A DNA stretch of 58,066 nt from Methanobacteriota archaeon. GTDB lineage: Archaea; Thermoplasmatota; Thermoplasmata; SG8-5; JACRNV01. The stretch's first letter is position 1; each line of letters opens with the position of its first letter. Of the stretch, positions 47,741 through 57,454 are shown one piece after another. The notes under the pieces were generated by a model that was given only the letters and a program-made list of their open reading frames with translations, had not been told where the DNA came from and did not search any database. The position numbers and the translations under genes are program-made. The DNA is taken from positions 138,523 to 196,588 of the forward strand of contig JACRNV010000028.1 in NCBI GenBank assembly GCA_016214785.1, written 5' to 3'.

Positions 47741-47765
47741 AGGCCGAAGGCCTGAAAGGCTGAGG
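47741..47765 (+). ncRNA. Structured 3-prime element, copy 2
   Basis: GGCCGAAGGCCTGAAAGGC (from 47742) matches the element after the preceding gene, with the stem GGCCT, loop GAA, AGGCT keeping base pairing (one G-U) although the sequence differs. The compensating pattern hints at a conserved RNA structure. Confidence 0.4.
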
Positions 47766-47788
47766 CACAGCCCCTCCACAATTAAAAA

Positions 47789-47812
47789 GGGGGCCGCGTC
47801 CCCCCATTTCAA
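47789..47812 (+). terminator. Terminator of the C11/M14 protease gene
   Basis: GGGGG (47789-47793), loop CCGCGT, CCCCC (47800-47804) then ATTTC. Hairpin with a short T run. Confidence 0.6.
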
Positions 47813-48029
47813 CCTTCCTTTGACAACAAGGGTTGCGGCTCATGATAATTGTGGAATACAATGTGAATTCCTGGGCGTTTTTAGTAAAAGCGCCATCGAG
47901 GACGCGCACTGATATATAACAATGTTCTTATACATGTGTGTCAATATCTGACATAGCCGCGGGCTGGATAAGCTGGGCAGCTTATTGTACCTGGATGCCG
48001 CGCGCATCGCCCGCGATGGAGGAATGGAG
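47813..48029 (+). promoter_or_regulatory. Promoter region of the adhesin-like gene
   Basis: GATATATAA at 47911-47919 and TTCTTATACAT at 47925-47935 are two TATA-like boxes about 95-120 bases before ATG 48030. GGAGG at 48018-48022 is the ribosome site; its spacing favours ATG 48030 over the ATG at 48024. No other structure is seen. Confidence 0.45.
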
Positions 48030-51000
48030 ATGGTTAAGAACGGAAACAAGCAGCTGTTGGCTTTGGGAATTACCATCGCGATGATCGCGGTGGCCTTTGC
48101 AAGCACGGGCGGGTTCGCCACGCAGAAGGAATCCCCCGTTGCGGAATTCGTGAAAATTGATCCCGCGAGGATATCCCCCGCGGAGCTGGTCAAGAAGGGC
48201 TCGTGGATTGCGCCTCCCGTGCTGAAGGGCGCGGGCGGGAACTCCCTGAGCCTCGCCAAGCCCGGAGCGAGGACGGACGGCATCGCGATGCTCGAGGGGT
48301 TCGAGACGATGACCCCGGGTAACTTGCCGGACGCCCCATGGACTGCTGGCGAGCAGCCGGGCAGCGCGGTGTCATGGGGCCCGTACGATTTCGAGGGCGA
48401 CACGGCCGGCCAGAACCCGACCAATCCTCCTTGGCTCACCATTGACGGTACTACCCCGCTCACATACTACATGAGGAACATGGAGGACACGACCGCGGGA
48501 CAGGACCTCCGTGGGGCGTACTGGAACGGCGATCTTGGGGCGTTCGGCACATTCAACGGCGACGTGACCCTGCTGTCCGAGGCGCCGCCGGCGGGTGCAC
48601 CGGGGACTCTATATGCCGGGCTCACCTCAGGCACCCTCGCCGCGCACTTCAACGAGGGCGTGGACGAAGGGCTCTCGAGTTACTTCGGCCCGGTCGGCAT
48701 CGAGCCCACGGGGCCGGTCGACCACGCGTTTGCAGGGGCCTGGATATACTTCTCCGGGACTGCCAACCAGAGACTCGACTTCTTGCTCTATGATTACCAG
48801 ATAGGCGACGGCACCGCGATGCAGATAGTCATGTTCAACGGCGTGACCTATTGGTACCCGGCCGGAGTGCAGACTGCGGTGACGGGCGCAACGTTCGCGG
48901 CCAACTCATGGCACGAGCTCTTCGTAGAGTACTGGGAGGCCAACAAGACGCACAAGATTTGGTGGGACGGCGTGCCGAGGACGACCGGCCAGGCATGGAC
49001 CGACAGCACCATGACGAACATCGACGGCCTGATTTGGTTCGGCGGCGATGGCACGGCGCAGCCAGCCGCGAACGTCTACATCGACAACTTCTACCACTTC
49101 ATCCCGCCTTCCGGGACCGTTGAGGACATCTCGGTGTCCAACGCATGGTCCTCCGCAGAGGTGGGCGTGAACAGCTGCTACCTGAACCAGGGCAACTCGG
49201 TCAACGTGGCCTACACGCAGGTGTCGTTCAACCCGTTCGGTTGGGGCTACCCGGCGGGCATAGCGTTCGACGTTCGGACTGACACATTGGCCAACACAAA
49301 CGGCGCTACGTTCTTCATCAAGGACTTCTCCGGGACGAATGTAATGGGCCTTAGGTTCCAGAACCCGAACATGCAGTATTACACCGGCGGGGGATGGACG
49401 ACCTTCACGGCTTACGCCGCGACCACCGCATACCACATATCACTCTCGATGAGCTCATTCGCGAAGCGCTACGTCGAGGTGAGCGTGAACGGCACGAACT
49501 ACGTAACTGACGCCTCGCTCGGCAACACGGGCGCTGGCATAGCCGGTTTCAGGGCGCAGGGGACGGCATCCACGCAGTCCAGGATATACTTCGACAACGT
49601 GCAGATGACCGGCAATGTGCACGACGCCACCATCCGCGTCAACAACACGATTGCTCACACAGGCTCGAACAGCCTCAAGTTCTGGGAAGGCGGGGCGGCT
49701 GGGGTTTCTAGCGTTTATGCCTATCCGATGGGCGGGGAGGGCATCAAGTACGGCGAGATGTGGTTCTGGTTCTACGCAGCGCAGCCGCTCGGCGGCGGCC
49801 TAGTCGCGTATGCCAGCTCAATGGGCACGACTGCAACGCTCATCAGCCTGGGGGACGACCTGAGCGGAAACATGCTGTACTCGCCAGGCCAGGTAAAGTG
49901 GGTGGCCGGGGACGGCGCGGGCGGCGGCACTATAATCGACGGACCGACATTCACGCCCGGAACATGGAACAACATCTCGGCAAGGTACTTCATCTCCAAC
50001 CACACCTTCCAGGCACTCTGGAACGGTGCGAGCCAGGGATGGTACCATTTCATCTGGGACACGGCGAACGACATGGATTTAATAGAATTCGATGGCCTGG
50101 CGCCGAACTGCCCGCAGGAGTTCTACTACGACGATATCGGCCTTTGGATAGACAACGCGCCAGCGAAGCCGACCAGCGTCTACGTGGACATGCCCCCGGC
50201 GGTCGCAACTACATGGAACAATTACACCGTCGACCAGGACGTCCCGATTCAAGGCACTTTGACGGGCACATACTCGAACATCGACGAGATAGACCCGCTC
50301 GATGGTTTGACGGAGGATATAGTCGAGACTAATCCCACCGTGATTCAGAATGTCACGTTGATAAACAACGAGGGCTTCGAGTCCACGACCTTCCCGCCGA
50401 CTGGATGGACTTCGACCGGCACCGGCTGGGCGCGCAACACAGCCCAGTTCCACGCTGGCGTGGCGTCGGCGGCCAATACGGGCGCCGCGGGCGTCGGCGA
50501 CAACGGCAACCTGGTCTCCCCGGCGGTCAGCACGGCAGGCGCGAACTTCATGGGCGTCGACTTCTGGTGGCGCCACTCCGTCTCGGGCGGAACCGACTTC
50601 TTCCTCGACTACTACGACAATACGGGCGTATGGGACCAGATCCTCGACATAGGCAGCATCGCGACAATCAACACATGGGTCCATTTCATGTCCGGGCAGA
50701 TAACAGACCCGCAGTACCTGCACGCGGCGTTCCAGATAAGGTTCAGAGCCGCGCAGGAGGCAGGCGACAACACATGGATAGACGAGGTCATCGTCTACAA
50801 GGTGGGGCCAGTCACCCAACCTTACAGCCTCGAGCACCGCTGGAGGACGCAGAACATCCCGGCAGGCGCGGACTCGCTCACGCTTTACGTGATGGCGACC
50901 ACAAGCGCGGCCCCGGACGACAGCTTCGTCTTCGGCGTCGGGCCCACCCAATACGGACCATTCACGCCAACAACAGTTATCGTGAACTCCGAATACTTCA

Positions 51001-53279
51001 TGTGGTACTCCGCACCGATGCCGCTCTTGACAGGCCAGATATACCTCCAGGTCACCGACAGCAACAGCGCGGACATGGCCCAGGCGGACACGCTGTACAT
51101 AGACGCCATCCGCATCGAGTGGAAGGACGTCGCCGGCTCCGCGACGAGCGTGCAGCAGGCCACCGCAGACCCGCCGGATCCCGCCAACCACGGCACCGTG
51201 ACAGGCACCTTCGCGCTGACCAACCCGCCGTACAACTCGCCACCGGACGCGAACGCCCAGCAGATAACGGAGGTCTTCGTGGCAGGCACAACCACGACGC
51301 TATTCACCGAGGCTTTCTCGGTGAGCGTACCGCCTACCAGCTGGTCGCAGTCGGGCCCGACGAACCAGTGGGGGCAGTCCGCCACGGCGAATGCGGGCGG
51401 CACGGCGCCGGAGGCAATGTTCACGTATTACAACGCGGTGAATGAGTGGAGGCTCATATCCCCGGTGATAGACACGACCGGGATGATCGCTATGGACCTC
51501 ACATGGCGCACGATGGTGGACGACTACGCTGCCGGATGCACGCTCTGGATACAGACCAGCTCCGACGGGGCCACGTGGGCGAACACCGCTTGGACGTGGG
51601 CCAGCGGCGGCGGCAACCTGGCAGCCTCTATTCAGGGAGTGCACATCACAACTGCGGACGTCGGCTCGCCGACCTTCAGGGTCGCCTGGGCCGTGACACA
51701 AGACGCATACCAGATAGATTACTGGTATGTTGACGACGCGACTCTCACGGGCAACTACTCGGACAAGAACTCGCTCGAGCACAGGTGGACGATGCAGAAC
51801 CTACCGGCGAACGCGCTCAGCAGGAACCTGTGCGTAAGGGCGCGCACGAGCGCGACGCCGAACGACAACTTCGTCATCGGCTATTCCCAGATTCTAGCCG
51901 GGCCGTACACGCCAGTGATCACAATAGACAACAGCTCTTACAACAACTACACTGCGGCACTGCCCCTGACCTTCGACGGGGCGTTCTACCTGAATGTCAT
52001 AGACGCCAACTCCTTTGACACCACCGGGCTTGACACGGTGTACATCGATACGATAACCGTGAACACGACGACATCACCTGTCAACACATCTGTAGTCGTG
52101 CACTGGACCAAATCGACGGACGATGGCGGCGGCGCGAACGACGTTGCAGGCTACAACATCTACGCATCGGACGAGTATCTGGGCGAGGGTTTGACCTCCA
52201 CGCACACGCTGATAGGGTCGTCACCGGCCGGCTCAACATACTTCAGGCACTGGAGCGAGGCCGACGACCGGACGTACATGAACTGGTACTATGTCACGGC
52301 CTACGACATATACAGCACGGAAAGCAACCGCTCGGGCAACGCGTCGAAGTTCAACAGAGCGCCAGCAATCAGCTACCTAGGGGTCAGCTCCGGGGCCGGA
52401 GGCAACGGGACCTGGACGGCATGGCCCGGGATAGTGATTCCTGCAGGGACGCCAGCGGTCAATATCTGGACGGAGGTTATAGACGACACCTCCACGTTCG
52501 AAGACATCCCCAAGCTCAACACGGCTGAGTGGTACGACACAAGCGATCCCGGCGCGGGCCTCGGAACGCCGCTGGCCTTCTATGCCTGGGTGGATTACAG
52601 GACCCTTGGACTCCGCGTGGACATCAACACCGCTGCCTGGGCCGGCGGGACAAACCACCACATATTCGTGCGCGGGCACGAGAACGGGCCGGGCAACACC
52701 GGGAACGGCTGGGGCGCTGTCCTCGACATATGGATAAACGTGACGGCCGCGCCGGTGACGTACACCCTGATCCCGGTCATAGCTGGTTGGAACCTGGTTT
52801 CGACGCCTTGGATACCTGCGGACGCGACACTGCCGAACGTCCTGCTGGACACGAACGGCGACACGCTCTGGAACAGGGCCATGTGGTGCGACGCGAACAG
52901 CCCGACCCGCCCGTGGAAGCAGTGGTACTCCGGATGGGACAGCTCCCTGAGCGACCTGACGGCGGTGAACGTTGCGATGGGCGTGTGGATATACGTCACC
53001 ACGGTCGGCGACGGTTTCATCAACGTCACCGGCTCGGCGCCGGGGACGACGGGCATCCCCCTGTACGCGGGCTGGAACATGGTCGGCTACCCGGCCTCGA
53101 ACGACGGCGCGTACAATGTCGGCAACCTGAAGACGGACACGGGCGCAACCATAGTGGAAGGCTTCGACGGAGCAACGACGTACAGGACACAGGTGCTGGC
53201 GGACCCGTACGTGCTGAAGAAGGGCGAGGGATACTGGGTGTACTGCCCCGCCCCGGCAACGTGGACAATCAGCTGGTAG
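48030..53279 (+). CDS. Large secreted adhesin-like protein of jelly-roll, LEHRW and FN3 modules with shared C-terminal domain
   Basis: A protein of 1749 residues with a signal peptide (about 1-26). No catalytic domain is recognised. It is a chain of beta modules: three LamG/concanavalin-like jelly rolls (about 187-360, 367-523, 537-707), two MAM-like domains beginning GFEST/FTEAF (about 780-927, 1087-1243), each followed by an LEHRW module (about 932-1040 and 1247-1350), an FN3 domain (about 1352-1447), an Ig-like domain, then the GWNLV/GWNMV C-terminal domain (1579-1749). Aromatic-rich surfaces suggest binding to glycans or particles. It follows two proteases with the same C-terminal domain, so the three may share a location on the cell surface. 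Confidence 0.88.
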   Translation: MVKNGNKQLLALGITIAMIAVAFASTGGFATQKESPVAEFVKIDPARISPAELVKKGSWIAPPVLKGAGGNSLSLAKPGARTDGIAMLEGFETMTPGNLPDAPWTAGEQPGSAVSWGPYDFEGDTAGQNPTNPPWLTIDGTTPLTYYMRNMEDTTAGQDLRGAYWNGDLGAFGTFNGDVTLLSEAPPAGAPGTLYAGLTSGTLAAHFNEGVDEGLSSYFGPVGIEPTGPVDHAFAGAWIYFSGTANQRLDFLLYDYQIGDGTAMQIVMFNGVTYWYPAGVQTAVTGATFAANSWHELFVEYWEANKTHKIWWDGVPRTTGQAWTDSTMTNIDGLIWFGGDGTAQPAANVYIDNFYHFIPPSGTVEDISVSNAWSSAEVGVNSCYLNQGNSVNVAYTQVSFNPFGWGYPAGIAFDVRTDTLANTNGATFFIKDFSGTNVMGLRFQNPNMQYYTGGGWTTFTAYAATTAYHISLSMSSFAKRYVEVSVNGTNYVTDASLGNTGAGIAGFRAQGTASTQSRIYFDNVQMTGNVHDATIRVNNTIAHTGSNSLKFWEGGAAGVSSVYAYPMGGEGIKYGEMWFWFYAAQPLGGGLVAYASSMGTTATLISLGDDLSGNMLYSPGQVKWVAGDGAGGGTIIDGPTFTPGTWNNISARYFISNHTFQALWNGASQGWYHFIWDTANDMDLIEFDGLAPNCPQEFYYDDIGLWIDNAPAKPTSVYVDMPPAVATTWNNYTVDQDVPIQGTLTGTYSNIDEIDPLDGLTEDIVETNPTVIQNVTLINNEGFESTTFPPTGWTSTGTGWARNTAQFHAGVASAANTGAAGVGDNGNLVSPAVSTAGANFMGVDFWWRHSVSGGTDFFLDYYDNTGVWDQILDIGSIATINTWVHFMSGQITDPQYLHAAFQIRFRAAQEAGDNTWIDEVIVYKVGPVTQPYSLEHRWRTQNIPAGADSLTLYVMATTSAAPDDSFVFGVGPTQYGPFTPTTVIVNSEYFMWYSAPMPLLTGQIYLQVTDSNSADMAQADTLYIDAIRIEWKDVAGSATSVQQATADPPDPANHGTVTGTFALTNPPYNSPPDANAQQITEVFVAGTTTTLFTEAFSVSVPPTSWSQSGPTNQWGQSATANAGGTAPEAMFTYYNAVNEWRLISPVIDTTGMIAMDLTWRTMVDDYAAGCTLWIQTSSDGATWANTAWTWASGGGNLAASIQGVHITTADVGSPTFRVAWAVTQDAYQIDYWYVDDATLTGNYSDKNSLEHRWTMQNLPANALSRNLCVRARTSATPNDNFVIGYSQILAGPYTPVITIDNSSYNNYTAALPLTFDGAFYLNVIDANSFDTTGLDTVYIDTITVNTTTSPVNTSVVVHWTKSTDDGGGANDVAGYNIYASDEYLGEGLTSTHTLIGSSPAGSTYFRHWSEADDRTYMNWYYVTAYDIYSTESNRSGNASKFNRAPAISYLGVSSGAGGNGTWTAWPGIVIPAGTPAVNIWTEVIDDTSTFEDIPKLNTAEWYDTSDPGAGLGTPLAFYAWVDYRTLGLRVDINTAAWAGGTNHHIFVRGHENGPGNTGNGWGAVLDIWINVTAAPVTYTLIPVIAGWNLVSTPWIPADATLPNVLLDTNGDTLWNRAMWCDANSPTRPWKQWYSGWDSSLSDLTAVNVAMGVWIYVTTVGDGFINVTGSAPGTTGIPLYAGWNMVGYPASNDGAYNVGNLKTDTGATIVEGFDGATTYRTQVLADPYVLKKGEGYWVYCPAPATWTISW

Positions 53280-53288
53280 CGTAAAAAG

Positions 53289-53312
53289 GGGGGATTGATC
53301 CCCCACTTTCCA
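53289..53312 (+). terminator. Terminator of the adhesin-like gene
   Basis: GGGGGA (53289-53294), loop TTGA, TCCCCC (53299-53304), followed by ACTTTCC and further T-rich sequence. Confidence 0.65.
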
Positions 53313-53357
53313 CCTTTTCATTTTCCCATTGCCAGCGCGAGCGCGCGAATTCATCCT

Positions 53358-53493
53358 GAGGGTTACTAATGAGTAGCTTTTCCCTACCAATTAGTAGATT
53401 CTAATTTGTAGGCCGTCGGTCATCCGACGGGGTAGGGTTCTGTTGCGTTAGCGAGACTTCATATAGGCTACAAACGAGACCTTACTAATTGGT
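53358..53493 (+). repeat. 136-base repeat, copy 2, with a 108-base TIR-bounded core
   Basis: Exact reverse complement of 1-136. Its core (53386-53493) has the same 11-base terminal inverted repeats and the GTCGG/ATGA-type hairpin. It lies between the adhesin terminator and the KaiC operon, and its right edge touches the TATA-like box GTATATAGT (53492-53500) that could drive that operon. Confidence 0.85.
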
Positions 53494-53551
53494 ATATAGT
53501 ATGAAGTGATTGTGCCGTATAGCGGCCTGGGATGCAAAGCGGGGTGGAACA
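53492..53551 (+). promoter_or_regulatory. Promoter of the KaiC operon abutting the repeat
   Basis: GTATATAGT (53492-53500) is a TATA-like box 52 bases before ATG 53552. Its first two bases are the last bases of the repeat, so the repeat could supply the upstream half of this promoter. Confidence 0.4.
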
Positions 53552-53851
53552 ATGGCTATAGACGCGGAATCGGCGGAGAAGATATACAGGGAGCTGTACA
53601 GGACTCTGGGAAGGGCGATAGGCTTCCAGATGGCCCGGAACATAGTGAACATGGGCGAGGACGGGTTCAACAGGCAGGACCCGGAAGGCTCCCTGTCGCA
53701 GCTCGCGAAGGCGCTCTCCGCCGCCTTCGGGAAGACGACCGCGAACATCATGCTGTCCACCTCGGTGAAGAGCTGCTTCAAGGACGAGGAGTCCGAGAAG
53801 GTCAGGCAGGAGCTCATCTCGATGAAGCTTCTCCAGGGTGACCGCAAATGA
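53552..53851 (+). CDS. Small helical protein of unknown function, first gene of the KaiC operon
   Basis: A protein of 99 residues, almost wholly helical (AEKIYRELYRTLGRAIGFQM). No family is recognised. ATG 53552 is chosen over an upstream in-frame TTG-type start at 53510 because a GG-rich ribosome site (GGGGTGG, about 53541-53547) precedes it. Its stop overlaps the next start (ATGA), so it is coupled to the KaiC operon. Confidence 0.7.
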   Translation: MAIDAESAEKIYRELYRTLGRAIGFQMARNIVNMGEDGFNRQDPEGSLSQLAKALSAAFGKTTANIMLSTSVKSCFKDEESEKVRQELISMKLLQGDRK

Positions 53852-54090
53852 ACAATCTCAGCAACAGCGTCCTCAGGATAATGGAGGAGAGCCCGCTGGG
53901 ACGCATGAGCATCTACGTCCTGAGGAAGCAGAGCATGGACGCCGGCATAGACATCGAGGAGATGCGGAGCGAGGACCTGCCCGCCCTGGTCACGCGCCTG
54001 AAGGACGTGCTGCCGTTCTTCCTGGGCGAGGGATACGGTGGCATCATCATGAAGATCAAGAAGCTTAATGGGAACCAAGGAGGGAGCTAA
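53848..54090 (+). CDS. Small protein of unknown function, second gene of the KaiC operon
   Basis: A protein of 80 residues with a helical first half (SNSVLRIMEESPLGRMSIYVL) described here in two phrases and a beta end (GGIIMKIKKL). Start overlaps the preceding stop by four bases. Residues 12-60 resemble a small DNA-binding or regulatory fold, but no motif is decisive. GGAGGG before the next gene lies near its stop. Confidence 0.7.
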   Translation: MNNLSNSVLRIMEESPLGRMSIYVLRKQSMDAGIDIEEMRSEDLPALVTRLKDVLPFFLGEGYGGIIMKIKKLNGNQGGS

Positions 54091-54819
54091 ATGGCAAACA
54101 CCGCTAGAGTGCCGACGGGCATCCACGGCCTGGACGAGCTGATAGGGGGCGGGCTTCCCGAGAAGTCCGTGAATCTGGTGAGCGGGCCGGCAGGGAGCGC
54201 GAAGAGCCTGCTGGCGATGCAGTTCATCTACAACGGCATCAAGGACTACGGGGAGCCGGGAATCTACCTGACCCTCGAGGAGAGCAGGGAGAACATCCTC
54301 AGGGCCATGTCCAGCTACGGCATGAACATCGAGAGGTACGAGAAGGAAGGCACGCTGATCCTGCTGGACATGAGCGAGATAAGGCGCAGGTGCGATGTCT
54401 CCGAGGAGGCCGCCGTCGTGGGATTCGACGCGCTGTCCAACCTGCTCGACAACCTGCTGACCTACTCGAAGGCCCGGAGGCTCTCGCTCGACTCGCTCAC
54501 GGCCGTGGGCCTGCACTACGAGGACATACCGGGCATACTCAGGCGCGAGCTGTTCAAGTTCTCGTCGCTGCTCCATGAGAAGAACGTCACGTCCCTCCTG
54601 ATCACCGAATCGATAGAGGGCGGGCCCCTGACCAGGTACGGCATCGAGCAGTTCATCGCCGACTCCTTCATAGTCCTGGGGCTCGAGGATGTCAAGGGCG
54701 AGCTCAGGCGCACGATGACCGTCAGGAAGATGCGTTTCACGAAGCACGACACCACCAAGCACCCCATACTCATAGGCGCGAGCGGCATCAACGTCTCGGC
54801 CGAAGCCAAGGTCTTCTGA
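54091..54819 (+). CDS. Single-domain KaiC-family ATPase
   Basis: A RecA-superfamily ATPase of 242 residues: GIHGLDELIGGGLP entry, Walker A GPAGSAKS (about 33-40), switch residues in LEES, and Walker B-like RLSLDSL (about 130-136). Usual KaiC has two such domains; archaeal one-domain members are common. The K-S of Walker A (instead of K-T) is tolerated in this family. The ATG directly follows the previous stop with GGAGGG six bases upstream. It is probably the energy-using member of the operon, while the following gene encodes a degenerate relative. Confidence 0.9.
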   Translation: MANTARVPTGIHGLDELIGGGLPEKSVNLVSGPAGSAKSLLAMQFIYNGIKDYGEPGIYLTLEESRENILRAMSSYGMNIERYEKEGTLILLDMSEIRRRCDVSEEAAVVGFDALSNLLDNLLTYSKARRLSLDSLTAVGLHYEDIPGILRRELFKFSSLLHEKNVTSLLITESIEGGPLTRYGIEQFIADSFIVLGLEDVKGELRRTMTVRKMRFTKHDTTKHPILIGASGINVSAEAKVF

Positions 54820-54835
54820 AGTTGGGGGGTGAGGG

Positions 54836-57454
54836 ATGGAAGGGACGGGTCGCGCGAGCCTCTCCCTCGTCCTCCTGGGCGCGATACTGAGGCACAACAG
54901 GGAGGTCCTCCAGGAGCTTCAGTTCCGGATTGGGATATCGAGGTTCGAGCGCGAGCACACGCTCGTTTCCAGCATTTCGCTGGACCAAGAATACAATTTA
55001 AAGGCCGATCTGCCCGACACGGAGGAGGCCGTGCAGGCCGTGAAGGCAGTCATAGACGCCGTCCAGGGCTTCCTCGAGGTCTTCATGGGGCAGGCCGAGG
55101 CCGAGCGGCGCGTGCAGGAGCCCGTCGCTAAGTTCTTCGCCGAGCATTCGTCCGAAGCGGCGCGCCTGGGCCTCGGCGAGCTCTTCCCCGGCATGGCCGT
55201 CGCCGGCCAGGGATCGGACAGGGCCGAGGACGTCCGTCATATGGAGGAGAACGAGCAGGTCGTCAACGTCTTCAGCGCCCTCTACCACGCCTTCCTGTCG
55301 AGCGCGAGGCCCGAGCATTTGCCCCTCTACACGCGCAGGCTCGAGTCGGGGCTCGGGAAGTCGGCAGAGGCCCGCTACGCTCCCGAGGGCACGTCACTTT
55401 CGCTTTCCGCGGACGTCAGCACGCGCGAGGCCGTCAACGCGCTGTCGAAGGGGCTCGACAGCCTCGTCGAGCTGACCGAGTCGTATTTCGGCCGGCGGCA
55501 CGCCCTGGACGAGACCGCGAACGTCCTCGCGCCGGTCCTCGCGCGGTACGGCGACGTCCCGGAGGCGCTGGGAATAACCGACCGCATCCTCAGGGGGAAG
55601 TTCGCCAAGAGCCTGCGCTTCGGCGTCGACCCGCTCGACGCCGCGCTAATGGGCGGGCTCGAGCGCGGCGCTTCGACCATCCTGCTCGGCAACGCGGGCT
55701 GGGCGCGCGACGCCATCGCCTCCCAGTTCGTGCGCGAGGGCCTGGACATGGGCGGCGCGGTGGTCGTCGTGAGCACTTCGATACCCCTCCCCGCGCTCAT
55801 AGAGGCCTGCGCAGGGTTCGGCGTCAGGTGCGAGGACGCGCTGAGATCCGGGCGCATGGCCTTCGTCGATTACAACAGGTGCAACTGGTCATCCGTCAAC
55901 GACGTGGACGCGGAGGGCAACGTCTTCCGGTGCTCGAGCGACCTGACTAACCTGGGCATCGCCATCAGCATGGCGCTGAAGGCCGTTGAATCGTCGCCGT
56001 CCAGGCGCCTGGTGATAGAGATGCTGTCGCCGGCCATGGCCATACACGGGCTGGAGACGATGCTGGACTTCGCGATGATGCTCAAGGCCAGGTTCGAGCG
56101 CTCGGGCGCCACGGCCCTCTTCCTCATGTCGCGCAGCGCACACGCCGAGCGCGACGCCCGCCTTATCCAGGGCGCGTTCAACTCCGTCATAGAGATAACG
56201 GAGAGCGACGGGGAATGCTCCGTGCGCGTCGTATCGTCCACCAGGCCGGTCTTCGACCCGTCGCGCATTGCCACGAGGCTCTCCGACATCGGCGTCGTCT
56301 TCGCGCCGCCGCAGGGGGAGCCGTCCCTCGTGCCGGTGGAGGACAGGCGCAACCGCGTCGCCAGCGGGACGCAAGGCCTGGACCTTCTCTGCGGCGCGGG
56401 CATACCGTCGCCGGGATCTTTCCTCGTAGTCGGCAAGCCGGGCTCGGAGCGCGAGGCCGTCGTCTCGCAGTTCGCCCGCGAGGCGCTGGCGCGCGGCGAC
56501 GGGCTCATCGCCGCGCTGTCGTCCAGGGGGCCGGCGGACTTCATGGCCGATCTCAGCCGCCACGGCGGCCCGAGGCAGGGCGCCAGGATGGCGATAATAG
56601 ACTGGCACTCGTGCAGGGAGCGCCACGTGGTCGGCGTCGAGCGCGACGGCGACGTCCTCGCGCCGTCGCAGGACATCACGAACCTCGGCATCGCGCTGGA
56701 CATGGCGGTCAAGCGCATGCCCGAGGGCGCGCCCGTGGCGGCGGTCATAGACGTGGCGACGCAGATAATCAGGGACCATGAGCCCCCGGTCGCGATGCGC
56801 TTCCTCCTGACGATGCTCGGGAGGCTGAGGGCCATGGGCGCGGTCTCGCTCTTCACCCTCGACCCGGGCGCGCACGACGCGCAGGCGCGCGCCCTCCTGC
56901 CCGAGTTCTTCGACGGCGTGCTTGAGGTGGACGCTGGCGCATCCACGATACAGGTGAGGTTCATACGCGGCGCGCACTTCGACCCCGCGCCGCGCGAGAT
57001 CCTCTCCGCCAAGGGCATGGTGCAGGTCGGGCAGCCTTCCGGGAGGGCGAGGGCGCAGGCGAGGGGCGCGGTCGCTGGCGCGGACGTAGAGGCCCTGCGC
57101 AAGGAGCTGGAGATGGCGGTGCAGGACAGGCAGATGCTGGTGAAGCAGATGAAGGACCTGGAGATGAAGGAGCGCGAGCTCGAGCGCGACCGCTCCGACT
57201 TCGCCAAGCGCCTTACCGAATTCAACAAGGAAGTGGCCCGCCGCGGCAAGCAGCGCGAGCATCTGGAAAGGATGGAGGCCGACACGAGGGCGCGCGAGGC
57301 CGAGCTGGAGGAGCTGCGCGTCGTGCTGAAGGCGCTTGACGAGCTGCTGGAGCACCTGCCGGACGACAAGGTCGCGGCGTTCTCCCAGAGCGAGAAGTTC
57401 AAGCTCTACGAGAAGATAATGGACAAGTACCTGAAGGAGGGCGGTAAATGGTGA
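54836..57454 (+). CDS. Double-KaiC-like protein with degenerate P-loops and a C-terminal coiled coil
   Basis: A protein of 872 residues. An unfamiliar helical N-terminal domain (1-250) precedes two KaiC folds. Both have lost Walker A: GNAGWARDA (285-293) and GKPGSEREA (533-541) stand where GxxGxGKTT is expected, so lysine became arginine and threonine an acid in both copies. Each keeps the DLTNLGIAI / DITNLGIAL signature. A coiled coil (about 750-855) with heptad-rich LRKELEMA and LEMKERELERDR ends the chain. ATP binding seems unlikely; a role as scaffold or adaptor for the active single-domain KaiC is more plausible. The start lies 17 bases after the KaiC stop. Confidence 0.9.
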   Translation: MEGTGRASLSLVLLGAILRHNREVLQELQFRIGISRFEREHTLVSSISLDQEYNLKADLPDTEEAVQAVKAVIDAVQGFLEVFMGQAEAERRVQEPVAKFFAEHSSEAARLGLGELFPGMAVAGQGSDRAEDVRHMEENEQVVNVFSALYHAFLSSARPEHLPLYTRRLESGLGKSAEARYAPEGTSLSLSADVSTREAVNALSKGLDSLVELTESYFGRRHALDETANVLAPVLARYGDVPEALGITDRILRGKFAKSLRFGVDPLDAALMGGLERGASTILLGNAGWARDAIASQFVREGLDMGGAVVVVSTSIPLPALIEACAGFGVRCEDALRSGRMAFVDYNRCNWSSVNDVDAEGNVFRCSSDLTNLGIAISMALKAVESSPSRRLVIEMLSPAMAIHGLETMLDFAMMLKARFERSGATALFLMSRSAHAERDARLIQGAFNSVIEITESDGECSVRVVSSTRPVFDPSRIATRLSDIGVVFAPPQGEPSLVPVEDRRNRVASGTQGLDLLCGAGIPSPGSFLVVGKPGSEREAVVSQFAREALARGDGLIAALSSRGPADFMADLSRHGGPRQGARMAIIDWHSCRERHVVGVERDGDVLAPSQDITNLGIALDMAVKRMPEGAPVAAVIDVATQIIRDHEPPVAMRFLLTMLGRLRAMGAVSLFTLDPGAHDAQARALLPEFFDGVLEVDAGASTIQVRFIRGAHFDPAPREILSAKGMVQVGQPSGRARAQARGAVAGADVEALRKELEMAVQDRQMLVKQMKDLEMKERELERDRSDFAKRLTEFNKEVARRGKQREHLERMEADTRAREAELEELRVVLKALDELLEHLPDDKVAAFSQSEKFKLYEKIMDKYLKEGGKW

